Assembly (NCBI GenBank): GCA_018881555.1
Contig: JACAXG010000028.1
Location: 778,006-842,005, forward strand
Source: Amblyornis subalaris
Lineage: Eukaryota > Chordata > Aves > Passeriformes > Ptilonorhynchidae
DNA: 64,000 nt
Reading direction: 5' to 3'
The notes below the pieces were generated by a model. That model was not told the origin of the DNA. It did not search any database and saw nothing but the letters and a program-made list of their open reading frames with translations. Positions 24,521 to 36,125 of this stretch are shown one piece after another (within the stretch, counting starts at the first letter, position 1; each line of letters opens with the position of its first letter). Position numbers and translations under genes: made by a program.

Positions 24521-26409
24521 GGCAGACAAAGCAAGCTGAGGAGATGGAAAGGGATGACACAGGACAGCAAGCATTATGGCAGTGCCACAGGGTTCCCNCA
24601 GCTGCTCCATGGTCAGCAGCTCTCCATCTTCCCGATCCTGGGCTGTGTGAGGGAAGCCAAGAGAATCCCTCCCCCAAGGTCATACAAAGACCAGCCTGTC
24701 CATGGAGCACGTCTGCATGGGATGGGTGGGAAGGGTGGGCTATTAACAAAGGGATCTGTGGGCAGTGGTAGCCCAGAAGCAATAAAAGAACAAATAGCAG
24801 AAGATTAAACCCATTCTGTAGTCAGGTCCAGCCGGACCACGCTGAGCCACAAGGAAAGGTTCACTGCTGCTCCAGCCTGCCACAATTTAATTGATTTGAT
24901 TTAAATCCTTTGAAGAAGAAGTGGATAAGGAATAATGAGGCAAACAGGATTCTAATGCAAATGAAAGAGATGAAAGATGGCTTCAGGGAGACACTCTTGA
25001 AGGTCAGCCCCAATGCAGAGCTGCTCCTGGTCACTCACTCCAACGTTAATGAGGCTGTGTTGCCCCGGATGCTTTGATGGATGGAGGGATGGATCAGGAG
25101 GCAAGCACTGGGATGTCTGGCCTTTAATCCCCTCGCTCTGGGCAGATCATCCTTCACAGCCGTGGGGAGGGTTTTACCTGGCTGTCACAGGGACTCGGGT
25201 TCCTGCTGCCCGTGTCACGCTGGGTAAGCAGACTTCCTAATCGGGTTTTTCCAGATACTCCAATGGAGGCTCTAACTTCAGAATTAATTAACTTCACTAT
25301 CAAAAGCTGAGTCATTTGTCACAATGGTTTTGTCATTAGCTCCCATAATTAAGGAAAGTGTCACAAAACCAAATGTTTCACTTACACAAGCCAGGAGAGG
25401 CGAAGCTCAGGAGCGCTTCCGACATGCTGGGAACAGGCACGTCAGTGAATCTGGGGAGGGGCTCGACCAGGCACCCCAAACCCCTGTGCTGGGGCTGGGG
25501 GGACCTTCCTGGCACGGCTGGGGGCTGAGGGCAGCACCAGGGGCGGCTCAGGGAGTGGGGGCACCCACCAGGGCTGCCCAGCCTGGAGGATGCTGGGGCG
25601 TGCCAGCAGTGCCGGGGCTGGTTCAGCCGGGCAGTTTTCCCACCCCCAGGCGAATTGAGGTGTCCCTGGTGACCATCAGCCACACTGGGTGGAGAGATGA
25701 GGACATCTTGCTGAAAGCTTAGCTGGTGTCTCCAAGGACAGGAGGAGAAACCCTTCCCAGCACACTCACCAGCTTTCACAAGGACACATCCTAAAAAAGC
25801 AGAGCTCCTCGTTGGAGAAAGGCAGGTTCGTGCCTGCAGCTCTCCTGGGACTGAGCAGAGAGTGATGGTGCACCCAGCCAGGAACCCCCCCACAGCCCCC
25901 AGAGCACCTGCAGGCACCGGGGGATCCCAGAGGATCTCGACCCCTGAGCCCCAGCCCCTGCCCTCGTTGTCGGGCACCCACCACTGCAACCAGCTCGTGC
26001 CCACAGCCCTGCACCAGTCACACAGACTGGAACCAGTGCTCCTGGGGTGGTGGGAAAAGCCTCTGCAGCAGCATTAAGCAACTCACCGAGGAGCAGTTAA
26101 CTGAAGACACAAACAACCTGCACCCTCCCTCCCCTCCCCACTGTCCATATGTACCTTTAAGTGCAGCTGCAGCTTCCACTCTGGACCTGCATTTGAGCAG
26201 CTCCAGTAATGGATAATCTCCAGCTGTACAGTTATGCAGCTTTTTGACCGAAAATCTGGAACTTCTCAGCATTTCCTGCTGCGCCAGGACTCGGCAGGGC
26301 CCCTCCTGGTGACCCTTGGGACCCCCCACATGCCCAGCCACNGGCTCGTCCCCAGAGTTCCATGGGCAAAGAAAGCCAAGCTCTCAGGGTTTCTTTAAAA
26401 TTATATATT

Positions 26410-26415
26410 TTATTT
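26410..26415 (-). terminator. PRKCB: Candidate PRKCB poly(A) signal AATAAA
   Basis: On the minus strand the sequence reads GAAAAAATAAAATATATAA, following about 250 bp of AT-rich sequence typical of a 3'UTR end. It is the best-placed AATAAA seen downstream of the beta-I stop. A second AATAAA occurs at 24033-24038 and could be a distal alternative. Confidence 0.5.
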
Positions 26416-29014
26416 TTTCATACATGCAGCAAATTGAATCAAGAGTATATGCCCATCTAAAAGAAGGTCTTCATGAGAACTGTTTGACAACACACAGCAG
26501 GTAGTCTAGGATGTAGAAAAGTCATCAAATACTTGCAGGTGAAATCAAATTCACAAACACAAACTGTTCAACGATAAACATTTTCTCTTTTTTTTTTTTT
26601 TCCTCCTTGTTTTAATTGCCACTTTGAATGTGATCAGAAATAAACAGCTCAGGTGACACTTCCATGCATGGAGCCACGGGCGTGTGGTCACGCAGCCTCA
26701 CCCGCTCCTGCCACAGCAGACAAGCCCCAGCACTTGGCAGTGTGAGCAGGTTGCACCCTCCAGGTGCTATCCCAGCCTTTGGGAACAGCGGGATCCTTGT
26801 GTTCTGTGCTCGGATCCCCTTGGTTCCTCCCTGGAGTTGGAGCTCTGGGATTCACAACCATGAGAGCACATCACCTGCCCTGCGCTCACTCATCTTCCCT
26901 CTGTGTACACGGGCTGGCCACTGCACAAACTCACATTTAATTATTAAATGGATTAAATCAATCGATAGCTCCTTTGGTGATGGCTCTCATCACGGGAAGG
27001 CTACTCAGAGCTGCAGCCAGGGCAGACAAGCGCAGCAGCAGCAGCAGATCCCCAGCCATGTGCAGACTGGGAGCAGGAGCAGCGCAGGTTCTGCACTTGG
27101 AGCTGCCACAGACCAGCAGCCAAGGGGCCAACACAGCCCCAGGGGGAACTGTCTGATCCATCCTGTCCCGTGGGAAACCAACTGAGAGCCTGAGCCCACT
27201 TACCTGTAGCACTGGGATGTAATCCAACCTGGCACAAAGCCAGAACTTGCCATCCTTTGTGGTGGGTGACAGCATGTCCTGCCTCCTCAGCCCTTCCTCT
27301 GTTCTCCCCCAGGTAGCCCAGGGCTCTGGGTCCCCCTTTGCCACAGGGGACCCTGCTGCCAGTCCCACTGAATCCAGGTGTGGCACCAGAACTGAGCCCA
27401 CCTCCCAGCAGCAGCCAGGGGCACCCTGCAAGTCCTCTGTGCATCAGCTGCCACCTCTGTGCCCCAGGAGCATCCTTGTGTCCCACACTGTCCTTTTGTC
27501 CCCAGCACTGCCCTGACTCACTCACAGTGTGGGGCACCACGGGCTCCAGGTACGGATTTCCTGGGCCTTCTCCATGCATGGGAGCACCTGGGGCCTGGGA
27601 AACAGGGCTCTCCTGGAACTCTCAGCTCCGAGCATCCTCCTGAAGCTCTGCTTTCCCCATTCAATAGTGAGGATTAAATCATCAAATTACAGTAAACAGT
27701 GACTCAACCCCTGTCACTCTGCCCTTCCTTGGAAGCGTCCACACAGATCTGAGAGTCCGTGCAGGGCCAGGCATATCCTATTGTACATTCCTCCACAGAA
27801 GAAACAGGTCATCTGGAAATAAGCCTTGGAATAAGAGCTTGGCAAGTAGCAGAATGGACAACGTCAGGAACACTCAAGGTATGAGTCCTGTGAAGAGGAC
27901 CCAGCATCTGCCAAGCTCGCCCCGGAGCGTGGATCTCAATCCCAACGCTGCCTCCAAAGCTGCCTGGTGCCACGTCCCAGCTTCCCTGCAGTCTGCTCAG
28001 TGTCCAGCAACGCCTGCTCCATGCACAAGTGTCACCCCAACACAGACACAGAAGTCCCAAACAGAAAAGATGTGACTCCCCCCGCAGCAGCTCCTGCACG
28101 TGCCCACGGCCCCGGAGTGCCCCTTGGGCCCTGAGACCTTCCAGCAGCATCCTGGACAGACCCGGGAGCGCCTTCAGAGCCGAAGATATGGAAATTAAAA
28201 ACATTCACCACTGAAGTAATACTAATTCTGCAGCAACAGGTTGAAGGTCACAGTAACGCACATGCTCTGACATCAGCTGTGGTCTGCAGAGGATGGCGCG
28301 ATGTCTCCGGGATGTGCCGGGCTCAGGGGAGCCCTCGCCAGCCACCAGCCCCCGACCCCTGGGCCTCGCCTGGTGCAGAGCCCTTCGTAAACCCCCTCCT
28401 GGATCTGGCACAATTTGCAGTTTTTCTGGGTTTGGTTTGGTTTCGTCCAGCCCAGGGCAAGACCCGAGGCTCAGCTCTCACCCCTGGCAGTGTCTCACCC
28501 CCAGGACAGTGTCCGTGGCTGGGTGACAGGAGGGGACACCCGTCTGGCCCCCTGGCACTGAGACAGCGCCTTAGCTGCTGGCAGCCTTTAGTTCTCAAGG
28601 AATCATTAAAAGAAGAAAATAATTTCCAAAGGTAGAGCTTCATGTTTATAAAAGATCAACAAACCAGAATTTCCTCTATAGAATCCCTTGCGATTGATAA
28701 AATCCCACCCATTTCCCTGTNGCCCAGAGGAACGGCTGCATCCCGCAGAACCAGCGCTGGTTGAGAAAACACACCCGGGGGTTCTGCAAACCAGCCAGAC
28801 TGGGCTGTGACGGGCGCGGGGACTCAGGGGGTGCTCACCTGGGGCTCTGGGAACCCAACAGCCAGACAGAGCCACCAGCCAGGCCAACAGGGTGGCCAGC
28901 CCCTGCCTGCCCCCACCTTCCTCTGCCTGCTCCTGCCCACACCTTCCTTCACCTGTCTGGCCCTGCCCATGCCCGCCTGCTCCTGTCCACATCCGCCCGC
29001 TCCTGCTCCCTCCT

Positions 29015-29765
29015 GCCCACACCTGTTCCTGTCCTCCTCTGACTGCCCCTGCCCCCTCTTGCCTGCTCCTACCCATTCCTGCCTGCCCCATCCTCTGCTG
29101 CCTGCTCCTGCCCTCTCCATCCTCCCCATCTCCTTCTCCTGCCTCCTTGCCCCTCCTTCCTGCTCCTGCCTGTCCTTATCCCCCCTTCCTGCTCCTGCCT
29201 CCCTTGCCTGTCCTTACCTTCCCCTTCCTGCTCCTGCCTGTCCTTACCTTCCCCTTCCTGCTCCTGCCTGTTCCTGCCTGTCCTTACCCCCCCTTCCTGC
29301 TCCTGCCTCCCTTGCCTGTCCCTACCTGCCCCTTCCTGCTCCTGCCTGTCCTTACCTTCCCCTTCCTGCTCCTGCCTGCTCCTGCCTGTCCTTACCTTCC
29401 CCTTCCTGCTCCTGCCTGNNNNNNNNNNNNNNNNNNNNNNNNNNNNNNNNNNNNNNNNNNNNNNNNNNNNNNNNNNNNNNNNNNNNNNNNNNNNNNNNNN
29501 NNNNNNNNNNNNNNNNNNNNNNNNNNNNNNNNNNNNNNNNNNNNNNNNNNNNNNNNNNNNNNNNNNNNNNNNNNNNNNNNNNNNNNNNNNNNNNNNNNNN
29601 NNNNNNNNNNNNNNNNNNNNNNNNNNNNNNNNNNNNNNNNNNNTGCCTGTCCTTACCTTCCCCTTCCTGCTCCTGCCTGTCCTTACCTTCCCCTTCCTGC
29701 TCCTGCCTGTCCTTACCTTCCCCTTCCTGCTCCTGCCTCCCTTTCCTGCTCCTGCCTGCCCCGCC
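29015..29765. repeat. Polypyrimidine minisatellite, unit about 30 bp
   Basis: The plus strand is a run of degenerate units built on TTCCTGCTCCTGCCTGTCCT with TACCTTCCCC. The later units are almost identical, with spacing of about 30 bp, and a looser C/T-rich phase starts near 28890. The minus strand, which is the PRKCB sense strand, is purine-rich, and many units contain AAGGTAAGGAC. The array is interrupted by an N gap and its true length is unknown. Confidence 0.93.
29419..29643. other. Assembly gap, 225 N
   Basis: This run of N falls inside the minisatellite, with the same repeat unit on both sides. It therefore probably represents unresolved repeat copies and not missing unique sequence. 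The gap size may be an estimate. Confidence 0.99.
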
Positions 29766-30355
29766 CACCCCTGCCCTCCCGCACGCCACGGCTCTGCCTC
29801 ACAAACAGCTGCTGGAATTGTCTCTTCTCATTCAGAGGTTTTTTTTTTTTTAATGATGGAGAAGGTCCTGGATTACTGACTAAAACCCCCAGGAATTTGG
29901 TGGAAATCAGGGAAATCAAGATGCCTGTGAAATCCATGGGTTTGGAGCCTGGAAGAGAATAGCAGAGGGTGGAAAGTAGAAAAGTTTCTGTTATAAATAG
30001 CCCTCAGTGCAGCCCTTTGGTCCTGGGCATGTTTTCAGTTGGTAAATTGTAAACCGAGAATATAAATGTGTTTTGTTTTGGTAGAATATTAATATCCTTT
30101 ACAGAGCTGTTACATCTCGACAGTGTCTGTGAAAGATTTATGCGAGTGCTGACAGAGNGTATCAAAACTGCAAACTGTTCCAGATGTTACAAAAAACCCC
30201 CACCTTTCACTTAGAAAAAAGGTTTGCTCTGATTTACAAGAACTGGCATGGGATTGGTTTGGAGTCGTAATGCCCGAGCGCGGGGAAGGCGGATGGCGGG
30301 GGATGCTCCGGAGAGCCGGGCTGACCCTATGGACAATGCATTGGAAAATATAGGT

Positions 30356-30532
30356 CTATAAGCAGATTTTTCCACACTGATCAAATATATCCATGTCTTG
30401 AACAAAAGGCTCCTCTAAGACAAGCTCACACTCATCGCAAGCTTCAGCACAACGCTTTAAGCGATCAACCATGCTTAGCATTCCACAGCAACGCTTTGGG
30501 AGTAGCTGGGTCACCGGGATCTCAGCATCCCA
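30356..30532 (-). other. Unassigned 58-codon open frame behind a good splice acceptor
   Basis: On the minus strand a strong acceptor (CTCTGTAATTTTTGCAG) is followed in phase 0 by a 58-codon open frame. It starts WDAEIPVTQLLPKRCCG, contains RCAEACDECELVLEEP and ends DQCGKICL-stop. It contains seven cysteines, and its base composition is more balanced than the GC-rich flank. Its phase matches the KPKA donor shared by the beta-II and beta-I tails, so it could be spliced as a third C-terminal exon. However, it has none of the PKC turn or hydrophobic motifs, and I do not recognise the protein. It lies in the probable PRKCB 3'UTR, so a chance open frame is the more likely explanation. Confidence 0.15.
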
Positions 30533-30822
30533 CTGCAAAAATTACAGAGACTGTAGCAATTTGGTATATTTCTGTTTAAAAACTCTATTAGTCACCACCA
30601 ACTATAGTTCCTAGAAGTATCACTGACCGGTAACTGGCACCCCGGACACCTCCGGCTGGGGAAACCAAGCTAGCGAGTGGCACGGACACGGAGAGGCTCC
30701 GAGGAGAAGCGGCCGGCGCGTGGCGGGAGGGGATGTGTGTCTGCACTGCTAATCCCGGAAGACTAGTGTCGTATGTACAGGGCGACCTGGCGTGGGACAG
30801 CGAGGACAGGGCTGCGCCGCGA

Positions 30823-30975
30823 CTACACGTTAATGACAAACTCGGGGTTAGTGTAGGAGAATCCAGCAAACTCGTTCTGGTCCAAGTTCATGATGAAGAG
30901 TTTGTCCGTGGGCGTGAGCTCCACCGGCTGCCGGGTGAACTCTTTGTCGAAGTTGGAAGTGTCGCGTTTGTCCTT
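30823..30975 (-). CDS. PRKCB: PRKCB alternative C-terminal exon, beta-I tail
   Basis: There are 50 codons plus stop TAG, in phase 0, with acceptor GTTTAACAG. The tail starts [20 protein letters not shown] and ends [13 protein letters not shown]. It carries the turn-motif Thr (VELTPTD, human T642) and the hydrophobic-motif Ser (FAGFSY, human S661). The first residue is Lys where human has Arg. The exon lies 3' of beta-II, as in mammals, so it also serves as 3'UTR when beta-II is included. Confidence 0.98.
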   Translation of the reverse strand, partial: KDKRDTSNFDKEFTRQPVELTPTDKLFIMNLDQNEFAGFSYTNPEFVINV

Positions 30976-33900
30976 CTGTTAAACGGAAAGCACAGAGTTA
31001 AACCGGCACAGGAGGGAGGCGGCAGCAGGGGTGACAGCATCCGGGGATGGTGACAGCACCCCAGGGCACGGGGCCGGGGGGCCGTGCTGGCCCTGGGAGA
31101 GCTGTGCTGCCTCAGCACCCCACATTCCACACTGGCTTCTCAAGCTGCCACCCAGGAGGAACTCACAGCCCTGTGAAACAGAAGCAGCCCCACACCACCA
31201 GCAAGAAGAGGGGAACACCGGTTTAACAAGCCTGAAACACACAACCAGGACAGAAAGAGACACGTGAGAGCCGGGGGTGTCGAAGGGAGCATCCCTCCTC
31301 TCCTGTTCGCTGTGGGAGAGAGCATGTAGCAGTTCTCAGCATGCAGAATCCTCACTGCAACCAGAGCTCGGCACTGCACAGGAGGAAAGAGCCTGGAGGA
31401 AGCAACATGCCTCAAAATGGCAGCAACAGTCACTACCATGTCAGAATTCGCACAAAATAATCAGCTGTAAGAGCTCGTTCTGCTTTAAGCTTGATTTTTG
31501 AATGATGTCGTGCTATGGTGTTAACCAACAGTGGTTCATTGATGGAGGATGTAATTTGCTCCAGGGTTGTATAGAGAAAACACACAGCACTTCAAAACCC
31601 CTGAGGAGGAAAATTCTACACATGCAACCTTTTCTCCTTGCAATTTCTTAAGAAGAACAACTTTGCAGCTACACCCCAGCCAAAAAAAGGGAAGCAAATG
31701 GACATTAGNGTCAGGATTAGCGCTGGGAACCTGCTATCAGCACTGCGTGTGGGCTGCTCTTCCAAACCCTGTGGATCAGAGACCGCCCGGCACGAGGGTG
31801 TCCTGCTGTGGGAGGTGACAGGGCCGTGGCTGGAGGGGGACCAAGCACTGCAGGTACAGCACAAGCACCCAGGTCCCTCATCCNCAGTGGAGGGACACTG
31901 GCATCGGGAACTGGCTCTGCTTCGTTTTGTTACTAAAGCCAACAGGGACAAAATGCCTTCGCCAGCCCTTCTTCCATGTCTCTGTGTAGGAAAGACCCCA
32001 ACTCCCTGCTGGAGGTGACCCTCCCCTGCCCTGACACCGGTAGAACCCTGTCACAAATGTAGTGCCTTGCAGAAACCTGCAACATGGTGGTTTTTTTTAC
32101 TTTTCCCCAGACTTTGCCTTTGAAGCGGGGCCCCACCACACTGGGGTCTTGCTGTGCTCTGCTACATCAGGATTTCCCACCCTGCATTAATCTGCCAGCT
32201 CGAACTCAGACAAGTAACTGTGGGGGTCCTGCAGGTCCNACACCNCAGCCCACTCCCCACACTGTGGCTGAACTCCCACTGCTCTGTCCTGGGGAAGGAC
32301 GTGGCAGGTGAGACGCTGTGTCCTCCCTTCAGCCCCTCTCGGGCCACTGGGACACTGAGGCAGAGCCACCTGCACCTTCATGCCTCAAGCAGGAGCACGG
32401 CCAGGACACAGAGCCAGGTCTTCCTGCCAGCACAGACAGGCCGGGAGCACCACACCACGGCTGCAGCCGGATCGAGCCTCAGGAGATGAACCACCAATGG
32501 ATCAGGACCTCCAGGGATGCTTGGAGACTCCATTTGCCACAGGAGACATCCCGCCAGGATAGCTTTAGCCTTGTGGGAGGAAGATCAGAAAAAGCCAAGG
32601 ATGATGGAGAGAAGACGTGGTGGGAAGAAAAACAGGGCTGGATGGACCTCAAGGAGCCAAGAGAGAAAAGCCAGGAGAAGAGCCAGGACGTGGTCGTGCC
32701 ATCAGGCCTTGAACACATGGTGATGCTCCAGAGGCACCAGCGTCAGTGGGTCCCAGGCTGTCCCTGAGCTGCCCGAGGCCCTCCAGGGCTCCTCTCTCCA
32801 GCAGAGAAGGAAGAAGATGCAGATTTGGGGGCACAGAGCAGGAGCAGGGAAAGGCAAACGGGTGAAGGAGCCAACTTCAGGTGCAGAATTCTGCAGGCAA
32901 AGGGTGAAGCAGTCAGGACACGAGGACAAGCCCACCTCGATGGCAGCAGGGTCCCCCCAGGGACGAGGGCCGGGTAGTCTCTGGCAGAGCGGATGTGGCT
33001 GCGCTCGGGGTCTCTCCACAGAAGGAGCTGATGGTGGCCTCGGGCTCCTGTAGGGATCTGAGCCAACCAAACATTTCCTGAAGGCCACATCCATCCAAAC
33101 CAACATGTGCCAGGACAGCGCTGTCCTACCAAGCCAGGAGCAGGAATGCAGTGGGATGCTGCAAAGGGGAATGACACATCTACATGTGACACTGGTGCAA
33201 GCTGCCACCATGGTCCCCAGCCCCCTGGAGCACTCAGCCTGGGGGCCCTGGAGAGGGAAAAACCTCCTGCTGCTGGTTTTTGGCAGCAGAAATCTCTGGG
33301 AAAGGCTGCGGTGTGCCCGGGAGGGGGCTCAGGGCAGCCCACCCCCCCGCACTGCCCTCTCCAGCAGCCCCCTGTCCTTGGGGCCTCGGCTGGAAGCGGA
33401 ACACGGCAAAGTGCCGATTCCTGGTGTCTTACCTTGAATTTTGTCTGAATTCGTGGCAATTTGGCCTCTGTCAAGATGATGAACAATCTGGGAACAGGCA
33501 GGGAACAGCTGTGTGGATCTCACATGGAGAGAGGGGAGGGCAGGGGACACTCACGGCTCCAAGTGCCTCCAGCAAAGGGTGAATTGACTCCGGGAGGTGA
33601 CAAGGAGCACAGCGGGACGGTGTGGCAGTGGCACAGCTTGCCCGGAGCAGCATCTCTGCCTGGAGCACAGGGACAGGAATCCTCCCTGACCCGTGACAGA
33701 GTTCCAGGGCTGGCTGGGTGGAGGATGCCGGGATCAGCTCCCGCCGGTGCTCGGGACCTTTCGGAACAATCTTGTAGCGTCCAGATCCGCAGANCTTGGC
33801 AGAGGTGGATTCCCAAAGGCAGGAGGGAGGCTGGCAGGAACCTGTAATCCCTCTTTAGCTGGAACTGCCAATGGCTTTGAACAAGTGCTCCTGGGAGAGC

Positions 33901-35484
33901 GACGGGCAGGGCTGAGTCACCGGCACCCGCCGGCGCTGCAGTCTCCAGCAACGTGGGGCCACGCCGCAGTCGGCTCCGCTCAAGGCGCTGGAAGAGATCC
34001 CCGAGCGGCAGCGCTCTGCCAGCCTCGGCCGTGTCCTCCTCCTCGGACCGTCCTTCCTCCCAGGGCCGTCCACAGAAACTCCTTCCCTGTCCGTGCTGGC
34101 GGGGCCCGGGCGAGCAGGACCATCGCTGTGCAGCGCGGGCACTGCAGGACACTGCGGGCGCTCACTCCCTTCTTGGATGGTGCTTCCAGCGCATCCCACC
34201 TCGGCTTTTTGGGACAAACGCAGAGGACGAACGGGCCACGGCTCCACTGCTGCCAGCATCCCCCAGCAGCTGGGGCAGCTTCCAGCCCCAGCTATTGGAA
34301 TCACCTCGCTGAACGGCAGAAACTCATTATTGCCAAACACATGCAGGTTTCTGGGACATGTATTCTCACTTTTTATTTTATAATCAGTATCAGAAAAAAA
34401 TAAATTGGCACATTGCAAGTCAAGCAGATTGATACAGTGACAGCCCACGAACATCTGCAAGGGTATAAAAGGAAGCAGCATGATTGTTGTCCTTTCAAGA
34501 GAAATTCACCCTTCCTGAAACGTTTTCTTTTATGCCAGAAACAAAACTCAGGCCATTTAAATACCTAGCGGNGATTTTTAAGGGTAGAACTATCAGTTGA
34601 AACAAGTTTCTTTGCAAGCTTCGTATCAGAATTCACAATACTGGTCAGAGTGAAATATCTGCCCTTTGGGTTAACACCATTTTTGACACATAAACCACAG
34701 GTAACAAACTCCATCAATGGCTTTGGCATTTGAAAAGAAGAAAAAGCTTCGCTATGGAACCGATGTTGGTGGTGTTTACTAAGGCGACCATGGATTCAGA
34801 AGCAGCTCTTCCACATTTCCCATTTACCACTGGATATGTTTGCTTTGATTAAAAAAATGCTTAGAAACTGCACAATCAGGAGAAATCACTGCCAACAGCA
34901 GCTCTGCCTTCCTGAATAACTTATCCCACTGCTGGGGACCCAGCGCCGGGAACAAGCCGGCCCAAAGCATCTGTGGAGGGAAGGGGAGCTGTGGTGGGGC
35001 TGGGCACACAGCAGGACACAGCTGAAAAAGGAGCCAGAACCAGCATCTTGGCTCTCCAGAGGTTTGGGGAGGAGAGAACTCTGGGGAATGGTTTCATTAA
35101 AAACACTTACTTGCCACTAAGGCGAAGAAGGCTAAATATTAAATTTTCATTATTATATTAAAACACTAGAAAAAGGAAAGAGCTGGAATTAAAGCACATG
35201 ATGAAGGGATTTCTCCCAGTTGTCACTGTGTCTCTGTTCTCCCTGTCACCCACTGAGCTGTTCCCATTTTCTACAAATAAAACATCACAAAAGCCCATGC
35301 GCAGCATTTCCTGCGTATCACCCCCCTCCAGTGACACCCCAAATAACAGGAAGACACTTGAAATATGGTCACTCTGGTAGTGAACTAAAGAAAACCCACG
35401 GATGCAAGTTTTGCAATGGAAAATGTCACCACAACGGCAGCTGGAACCAGATGACGGATGCAGGGATGAGATCTACACAGCTGC
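30976..35484 (-). other. PRKCB: Beta-II 3' portion and intron between the alternative C-terminal exons
   Basis: This stretch of about 4.5 kb separates the beta-II stop from the beta-I exon. In beta-II transcripts the first ~55 bp are probably exonic. AT-rich non-repeat sequence occurs at about 34340-34800. No CR1 was recognised. Regulatory elements for the beta-I/beta-II choice would be expected here or in the preceding intron, but none can be pinpointed by eye. Confidence 0.75.
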
Positions 35485-35643
35485 TTAGCTCTTGGCTTGA
35501 GGCTTAAAAAACTCAGTGTTAACGAAGGAAAATCCTTCGAATTCTGACTGGTCAATGTTCCCGATGACATCCTGGTCGGGAGGTGTTAGCACGGGCGGAT
35601 GGCGCGTGAAAAACCGGTCGAAGTTTTCAGCACTGCGGCCGCA
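35485..35643 (-). CDS. PRKCB: PRKCB alternative C-terminal exon, beta-II tail
   Basis: There are 52 codons plus stop TAA, in phase 0 after KPKA. The tail starts [20 protein letters not shown] and includes [24 protein letters not shown] and the end KPQAKS. The turn-motif Thr (HPPVLTPP, human T641) and the hydrophobic-motif Ser (FEGFSF, human S660), both priming phosphorylation sites, are present. Known biology: beta-II results when this exon is included, and beta-I when it is skipped. A possible donor after the stop (TTGTG|GTGACA, exon end about 35430) would make an exon of about 214 bp, but that boundary is tentative. Confidence 0.97.
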   Translation of the reverse strand, partial: CGRSAENFDRFFTRHPPVLTPPDQDVIGNIDQSEFEGFSFVNTEFFKPQAKS

Positions 35644-35775
35644 CTACGAGAGGGGAAGAAAAGAACGGATGGTGGGTGGGGCAGGAAGCGNGGGATGAGG
35701 CTGCACCGTCCCCCCGGCGCGGCACGGCCACGGCAGGACGGGAAAAGGTGCAGAACACACTTGGTTAGTCACGAG

Positions 35776-35800
35776 GGCATGGCATGGCATGGCACGGCAC
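35776..35800. repeat. 5-bp microsatellite (GGCAT/GGCAC)5
   Basis: Three GGCAT and two GGCAC units lie in the PRKCB intron about 130 bp upstream of the beta-II acceptor in transcript direction. Confidence 0.88.
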
Positions 35801-35974
35801 GGGCAGGGCTGGCACAGAAGCGGCTGCAGCAGGAATGAGATGGGTTGGGATGGCTCGTGGTCGCTCTTGCCCACACGCACACGGTACCTGCTCCCAGGGC
35901 AGTGCCCCCTTCCCCTGGAGCAGGAGGTTTCCATCGTGTCTGGACTGCTCAGAGGTTTCCTCCTGCTTGAGGAG

Positions 35975-36125
35975 AGGACCCATCCCTGAAGTGTCCAAGG
36001 CCAGGTTGGACAGGGCTTGGAGCAACCTGGGATAGTGGAAGGTGTCCCTGCCCATGGCAGGGGGCGGAACCGGATGAGCTTTAAGGTTCCTTCCCACTCA
36101 AATCCCTCTGTGATTCCATGATTCC
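35975..36125 (+). mobile_element. CR1 LINE, 3' tail
   Basis: AAGTGTCCAAGGCCAGGTTG through to GTGATTCCATGATTCC is a forward tail. It lies in the PRKCB intron before the beta-II exon. Confidence 0.92.

Larger units (their letters stand above)
20524..26389. other. Intergenic region between PRKCB and CACNG3, including the CACNG3 promoter
   Basis: This interval of about 5.9 kb lies between the proposed PRKCB poly(A) site and the CACNG3 start. It contains the CpG island of CACNG3 at its left end, two CR1 elements (22333-22650 minus, 24205-24520 plus) and a small GC-rich patch at 22740-22860. I recognise no other gene. Confidence 0.7.
26390..30822 (-). other. PRKCB: Probable PRKCB 3'UTR
   Basis: From the beta-I stop to the AATAAA at 26410-26415 there are about 4.4 kb with no recognised coding exon. 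The right part (about 30000-30620) and the left end (about 26390-26660) are AT-rich and non-repetitive, as in a conserved 3'UTR. The middle holds the polypyrimidine minisatellite (29015-29765) and GC-rich sequence. Mammalian PRKCB is known to have a multi-kilobase 3'UTR, but the extent here is inferred, not shown. Confidence 0.5.

Noticed and set aside
28807..29962. Two long plus-strand open frames rich in Cys, Pro, Leu and Ser (about 350 codons)
   Set aside because: They are translations of the polypyrimidine minisatellite and run straight through 225 N. A repeat unit of 30 bp keeps any frame open.
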